Source: Aspergillus flavus
Taxonomy: Eukaryota; Ascomycota; Eurotiomycetes; Eurotiales; Aspergillaceae
Assembly: GCF_009017415.1 (NCBI RefSeq)
Contig: NC_092409.1
Span: 2,480,001 to 2,544,000 of the forward strand
Reading direction: 5' to 3'
Length of the DNA: 64,000 bases
Under the pieces are notes generated by a model. The model saw nothing but the letters and a program-made list of their open reading frames with translations. It did no database searches and was not told where the DNA came from. A program made the translations under genes and the position numbers. Numbering within the stretch: the stretch's first letter is position 1; each line of letters starts with the position of its first letter. This document shows, piece by piece, positions 59,553 to 64,000 of this stretch.

Positions 59553-62142
59553 GAGAGCGGTTTGACCGGAAACCTAGGAGGAAGACGACCCGAAATTGAC
59601 GGAGGACCGAAGGGCGATAGGATACTCGCCTCGTGGAGAGGAGGTCACTATACCACCAGGGCGGGCGAAACTTGAAAATAAGAGGGTGTTCATGGAATCA
59701 TGGAAGCGGGGAAGAAATGTCGATGGAGAGGAACAAACACCAGTGTACCGGGGGGGACGAGAAGATGCGGATAAGGGTTAGGCATCCGGCGACCTTGGGG
59801 CTTGTCGCAGAGTTTCTAGAACAAAGAGGCGAGTTTGAGGGAGGTCGGAAAGAAGAAGGGGGTATTGAGCCGACGTAAGAAGGAGGCTGAAGAAAGTTTC
59901 TGGTGGTGAATGTCGGATCAACTGTAATCGGTTTGGGGAAATGGTGGATGAGGATGGGAAATAGCAATTCGGGGGGGTTGTTCGAGGAGAAAGCCGTTTG
60001 GTTGGTTGGCTGGACTTTGGACGGCTGGTTGGCGGGCGGCGAGGGAAAAAGCAGACTTGCAGTTGCTTCACTTCCACTTAGTTTGTGTGTAGGAACAACG
60101 GTTCGGTCCAGATTTAGAGTCGGTGATCGGGGGTTTAATGATTATTACTCCATATTATACACTAACCCTCATACCCTTCAGATCTTTTTTTCAGGGGGCA
60201 GGTCACTTGCTCTTTTTTATTTTTTATTTTCTTATTCTTTTCTGTCTGAGCTAGGTCACACCGATCTGATTTATGTCCATGGGTGCAAGAAGAATAGATT
60301 GATTGATTTGATCAGGTCAATTTGGGAGAGTTACTAGGTATACTATCTCTTATTATAATCATACCCTTGACTGTCAACCACCGCGCTTAGTCACATTTCT
60401 TTGCTCCACTGTTTTTCAATGGGACGATCAGAGTGGCCCTGTCTGACCGATAGGCGATCGTTGATCAGCATGTTCCCAGTGCTTGATAACGAGTAATAGG
60501 ATTCGATTTCCGAATGAATCTGCTCTCGATTTGTTTCACACTACGGAGTATTGTTCTTGAGAATGGAATTTTATGTTTGATCTTTCTCGCTGCGTCCGTT
60601 CATTCTTAGTGATTCTGGTTAGTTCCGTTCGATGTGGGAGCGTCTCTCACGTGTCCCACGGCAAAAGTATATAAAATCCGCAACTTAATCCAACCTCTGA
60701 TGTCCACTCGAACAGCCAAGCCACAAGGATATGTATGCTAAGGAAAATATACATCCATTCCTCAGTGGTTCCGGTCATGCTGACTAGTGGTGAGACTTAC
60801 TGTCCGCCTCCCCCTTTTAGATATGTCTTTATTTTCCTTTTCGAATTTGCTTTTGGCTCTTATAAGAAAATGCTATTCATCTAATTAAGACCGTGATCAT
60901 CTCTGATGTTCTAATAGGGTTTTATCTGTTGTACTATGATATATACATGTTCTTTTGAAGATTATTTTTTCTCACCAGTCTTCCCCTGCCATGCAAGGGG
61001 ATGGATAGTGGATAATTGTATAATCAAAGAACCACACTGGCTCCGTGATTGCACTTATTGGACACCTGATCGAATTCATGCGCTCATAGTCCTCCACTTA
61101 ATCATTAGTAGTATATTATTGCCTTGAAAGCTCATGTGTTCGCAAAGAACACACGCTGGGCTGGAGGTCCGTGGCCCGTCCACCATCTCCATTAACAAGC
61201 CATCATCGGGAATGTTGCCATGCCTTTCTCAGCCTTGTTGACCTCTGACAACCGAGAAAAGCATTAGCTAGCCACCTCTTTACATTTTACTAGTATTACT
61301 TGGCGGGTCTCGTGCCTCGAGTCCGTGACCTTCATTGGCTGAGAGCGTCTGATGACTTCGGAGGAATTTATGGCTGGCGGGCCCTGCCCCGTGGATAATA
61401 CATAGACGTGAGGTACGAGTGGAATGGGATATCGCTTAATCCGTCTAAAGTATTCCTAGGAATGTACACGCACGTTTTGCACAGAATGTTCGCTGAAGAC
61501 TCTTCGCCCTGACGACACTCTATGACTCGGGTTTGGTGGGCGGTCCCTTCTTTGTTTCATCCCTTCCTTTGAGGGAAGCCAAATAAACTGGACACCGCGC
61601 AGCTAACTCTCACAAGCGAGGAGAAGAGGGAAAGAAAGGAGAACCGAAACAAGATGATGTAATCCACGAATGACATAAACAGCGCAGAGGGGAAGTTTTC
61701 ATTCTAAAACCAAACCTGTAAGCCAAATCCACATTTCACGCATGCACAAGGATAATGGAAACTATAAACACCAGGGACAGGAAACAAGGAACACGGAACA
61801 AAAATAGAAGGAAAAGGAAAAGAAAAAGAATACAGAAAGACAGACAGGGAAGTGCTGCAAAATCCAGATATACAAAACATCCCTGAGGTTTCCATCTCAC
61901 GGGTTCATCCCGGACACGCCGGTCAAGCCACTTCGTGTAAGAATAACACCATCGCTTACACTAGAAGCTGAAACAAGAATTTCGACCAAATTGGGTACGA
62001 TACGTCTTGCAGTATGGACCGAAACGCATTCGGTTCGATTGTGAATCATGAAACGACGAAAAAATTCGGGGAAAAAAAAGGGCTTGATTTCTTGGTTCGT
62101 TAGGATTCGTTGCGCATTAGCCAGGAGTTGGCAGTAAGATTT
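59553..62142. other. 2.6-kb intergenic, no gene seen
   Basis: Left part: upstream region of the Zds-like gene. Right part: 3' flank of the SYLF-SH3 gene. One TACGGAGTA lies at 60542-60550. Open frames around 59.6-60.3 kb read through G-rich leader-like sequence on the strand opposite the gene and lack splice continuity or family resemblance. A long A/G-rich stretch lies at about 61616-61850. Confidence 0.45.
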
Positions 62143-63608
62143 CTAGGCTGTGTCGACATAGTTCCTAAAAACGGTTCATTAGTCCAAAGACTTGAGCTAA
62201 CTGGGAAGAAAACGTTTCCTTACGCAGGGAAGATGCCAACCCGATCTCCGATGCGCCCCGTCCACCAGTCTTCCTTCTTCTCGGTGCGTTTAACAATCGT
62301 GATGATGTCGCCTTTCTTGAAGCCCAGATCCCCTTCTTGATCCGCATCGAAGGTATAAAGGGCAATCGCCTGGTCTTGGCGCAGAGAAGGGGCTTGTCCT
62401 GTCCGTTGCCCGAAAACAGGCTTGGGTGCTGTGGGCCGGCTGGGCTTGTGGTCAGAATAAACATAGTCCTCCTCGAATGGCGCTGTGTTACTTCGGTTGC
62501 GGCCGTATGTGTCAAAGGTATCATTGCGAGGGCTACGAGTGGTTGATGAGCGACTCAAACCCCCGGCAGGCCGGTCGTATATATCATCCGCCCATGTGTT
62601 TGCGCGGCGTGGTCGGTCCCGGTACTCGTAGGTATCCACATCATTGGCACCTGTGCGGTCACGTCGGAGACCCTGTCCGTACGCATCTCCCCGTCGTCCT
62701 TCCCACACCACGTCATCATGATGGTCGTCGTAAATGGGTATATCATTGTACATCCCATCCCCGTTTCTCGTGTTGCCATAAAATGCGCGGGAGTTTAGCA
62801 CACGCATGAGGGGTTCCGCGCTTGGGGGAGGTCTAATAGTCCCACTGAGTAACTGCCGAGCTGACACTCGGCTATTGTAGAGTTTCTCGTTCGCATCCTT
62901 CCGTTCCACTAGCATGCTTCCCTCCAAGCTGATACCTGCGAAAAGACCCTTCGTCTTGGAGTAAGAGAAGACTGCGGCCACGCCTTTTGTGCTTGCCGCT
63001 CCGGCAGCCTCTGCATTGCGGCCCACCGGTCCTGCGGCGAGCGAAACGTTACCACCAAGAGTTAAAGTTCCCACCTGAGAAAATGTTCGGACAGCGGCGG
63101 CATCGTTGAGAATGAAGACGAAGTCAGTCAATTCGAATCCAATCTGACCCCCGAATCCGGCACCTGCGGTTGCGATAGCCGAGGGAGCAGACCAGGAGCC
63201 ATCCGCCAAGCGGGCAACAACTACGCCCGATCCAAATCGGGCGGAGCCTAGGAAACCGGCCTTAAGAACGGTGAGGACCGCAAGCCCCTAGCAAACCAGC
63301 AGTCAGTTTCCGACGGTACTTTATTTTTATCCACAAGCTATAACTCGTGTTTGCGAGATCGTTCTTTACCTTAGCACCTGCTAGGATTTCAGGAGGAATG
63401 ATCTTATCAGGACCAAAAGCTTGTCGAGGGTCGATAAACGAGGCGAGAATTTTACCAGCCTTTCTACACTCGCCTGTTGTGTAGAAACAGCGTTAGTATA
63501 CGACTCTTAAGCCCCCTCTATGAGAAGTGCGGGGAAACTTGGGCGGGTAGTGAAATGACACATACTATTCAAAGACGAGGGCAAGGGATTGTGAATCCCG
63601 AGAGGCAT
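62143..63608 (-). CDS. Ysc84/Lsb3-type SYLF-SH3 actin-patch protein
   Basis: Four exons: 63608-63566, 63473-63370, 63287-62224, 62164-62143 (410 aa). The N-terminal SYLF domain (SECRKAGKILASFIDPRQAFGPDKIIPPEILAGAKGLAVLTVLKAGFL...ERKDANEKLYN) binds PI lipids and actin filaments. The C-terminal SH3 domain (AIALYTFDADQEGDLGFKKGDIITIVKRTEKKEDWWTGRIGDRVGIFPANYVDTA) has the usual ALYTF, WW and FPANYV positions and would bind Pro-rich partners such as Las17/WASP. Between them is a charged, Arg/Asp/Tyr-rich linker. In yeast this protein works at cortical actin patches in endocytosis. The last exon encodes just the final seven residues and completes the SH3 fold, so the intron there must be spliced. 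Confidence 0.92.
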
Positions 63609-64000
63609 TTTGACTGTGCTCGCTAGAACCTGAAGGGTAAAGTTGGTAGGAGAATTGAAGGAGGTTCTAGGAGACGACTGCGCCGGAGAAATTGATAGCA
63701 GGATATTCTGCGGAGTCCGTTCGCCGTTCGGATGGGGAGACGACCGAGAGGTGGATCTGACTAAGTGACAGGTTCACAGTTAACTAAATAAGGTCGAGAT
63801 TCCCGCAGTTCCGGTTGTAAATGAGTGGTGGGATTACAACTAAGATAAACCACCGCAGTAAAGGATCGATGGAGAAGAGACTTTCACAGAATCTATAGGT
63901 TAAAAAATGGTGAATTTTTCTTGGGTTAATCAATCATCCATAACTCAAGTGATCAGCAGCCTTCGGACGAGGGTAAGTTCCGCAAGCAGCCTGCCGCGGT
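63609..64000. promoter_or_regulatory. Promoter of the SYLF-SH3 gene (window edge)
   Basis: 392 bases upstream of the minus-strand start at 63608. The leader next to the ATG is AG-rich on the plus strand (CT-rich on the gene strand), as is usual for fungal promoters. No further gene visible before the window ends. Confidence 0.4.

Noticed and set aside
59596..60337. Plus-strand gene antisense to the Zds-like upstream region
   Set aside because: Several overlapping frames of 60-144 codons, but G/E/K-biased, without splice continuity or family resemblance; taken as promoter or leader sequence.

Overview
The window is from a filamentous ascomycete, most likely an Aspergillus or another Eurotiales species. 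Genes are split by many short introns (about 50-90 bp, GT...AG, often a CTAAC/CTGAC-like branch site). There are two Zn2Cys6 regulators, a PTH11-type receptor-like protein and fungal ABC pumps. Two proteins read as close relatives of named Aspergillus products: the cell-cycle kinase NimX/Cdc2 and the arrestin CreD. I see no bacterial operons, CRISPR array, rRNA or intact transposon. Splice sites below were placed by eye from reading-frame continuity and consensus; all lengths come from those models.

Region 1 (about 1-25 kb) looks accessory: a seven-helix PTH11/SAT4-like membrane protein, an NAD-dependent epimerase-like SDR, a full-size PDR/ABCG pump (16 exons, 1481 aa), an unrecognised zinc-finger-like protein, an amdS-type amidase, and a Zn2Cys6 regulator divergent from a full-size MDR/ABCB pump (10 exons, 1276 aa). 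The promoter between regulator and pump holds a near-perfect 16-bp inverted repeat with several CGG/CCG triplets. There is no PKS, NRPS or terpene backbone gene, so this looks more like an uptake/efflux/detoxification neighbourhood than a biosynthetic cluster.

Region 2 (24.6-49.4 kb) is mostly conserved genes: an AlkB-type dioxygenase head-to-head with the Cdk1 gene, a calpain-like protease, a conserved protein of unknown role, a small multi-exon gene assembled here from splice signals, tRNA-Thr(AGT), a NirA-like-sized Zn2Cys6 regulator, two-domain glyoxalase I, a Roadblock/LC7-like protein, a Slm1-like PH-domain protein and the CreD arrestin. Several connect to growth control and nutrient signalling (Cdk1, TORC2 effector Slm1, EGO/Ragulator-like Roadblock, CreD).

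Region 3 (49.4-64 kb) starts with almost 6 kb in which I can support no gene, followed by a 97-aa Bet1/Sft1-type SNARE, a Zds1/2 family protein and an Ysc84/Lsb3-type SYLF-SH3 actin-patch protein, all on the minus strand. A 9-mer, TACGGAGTA or its complement, was found six times by eye, always between genes.
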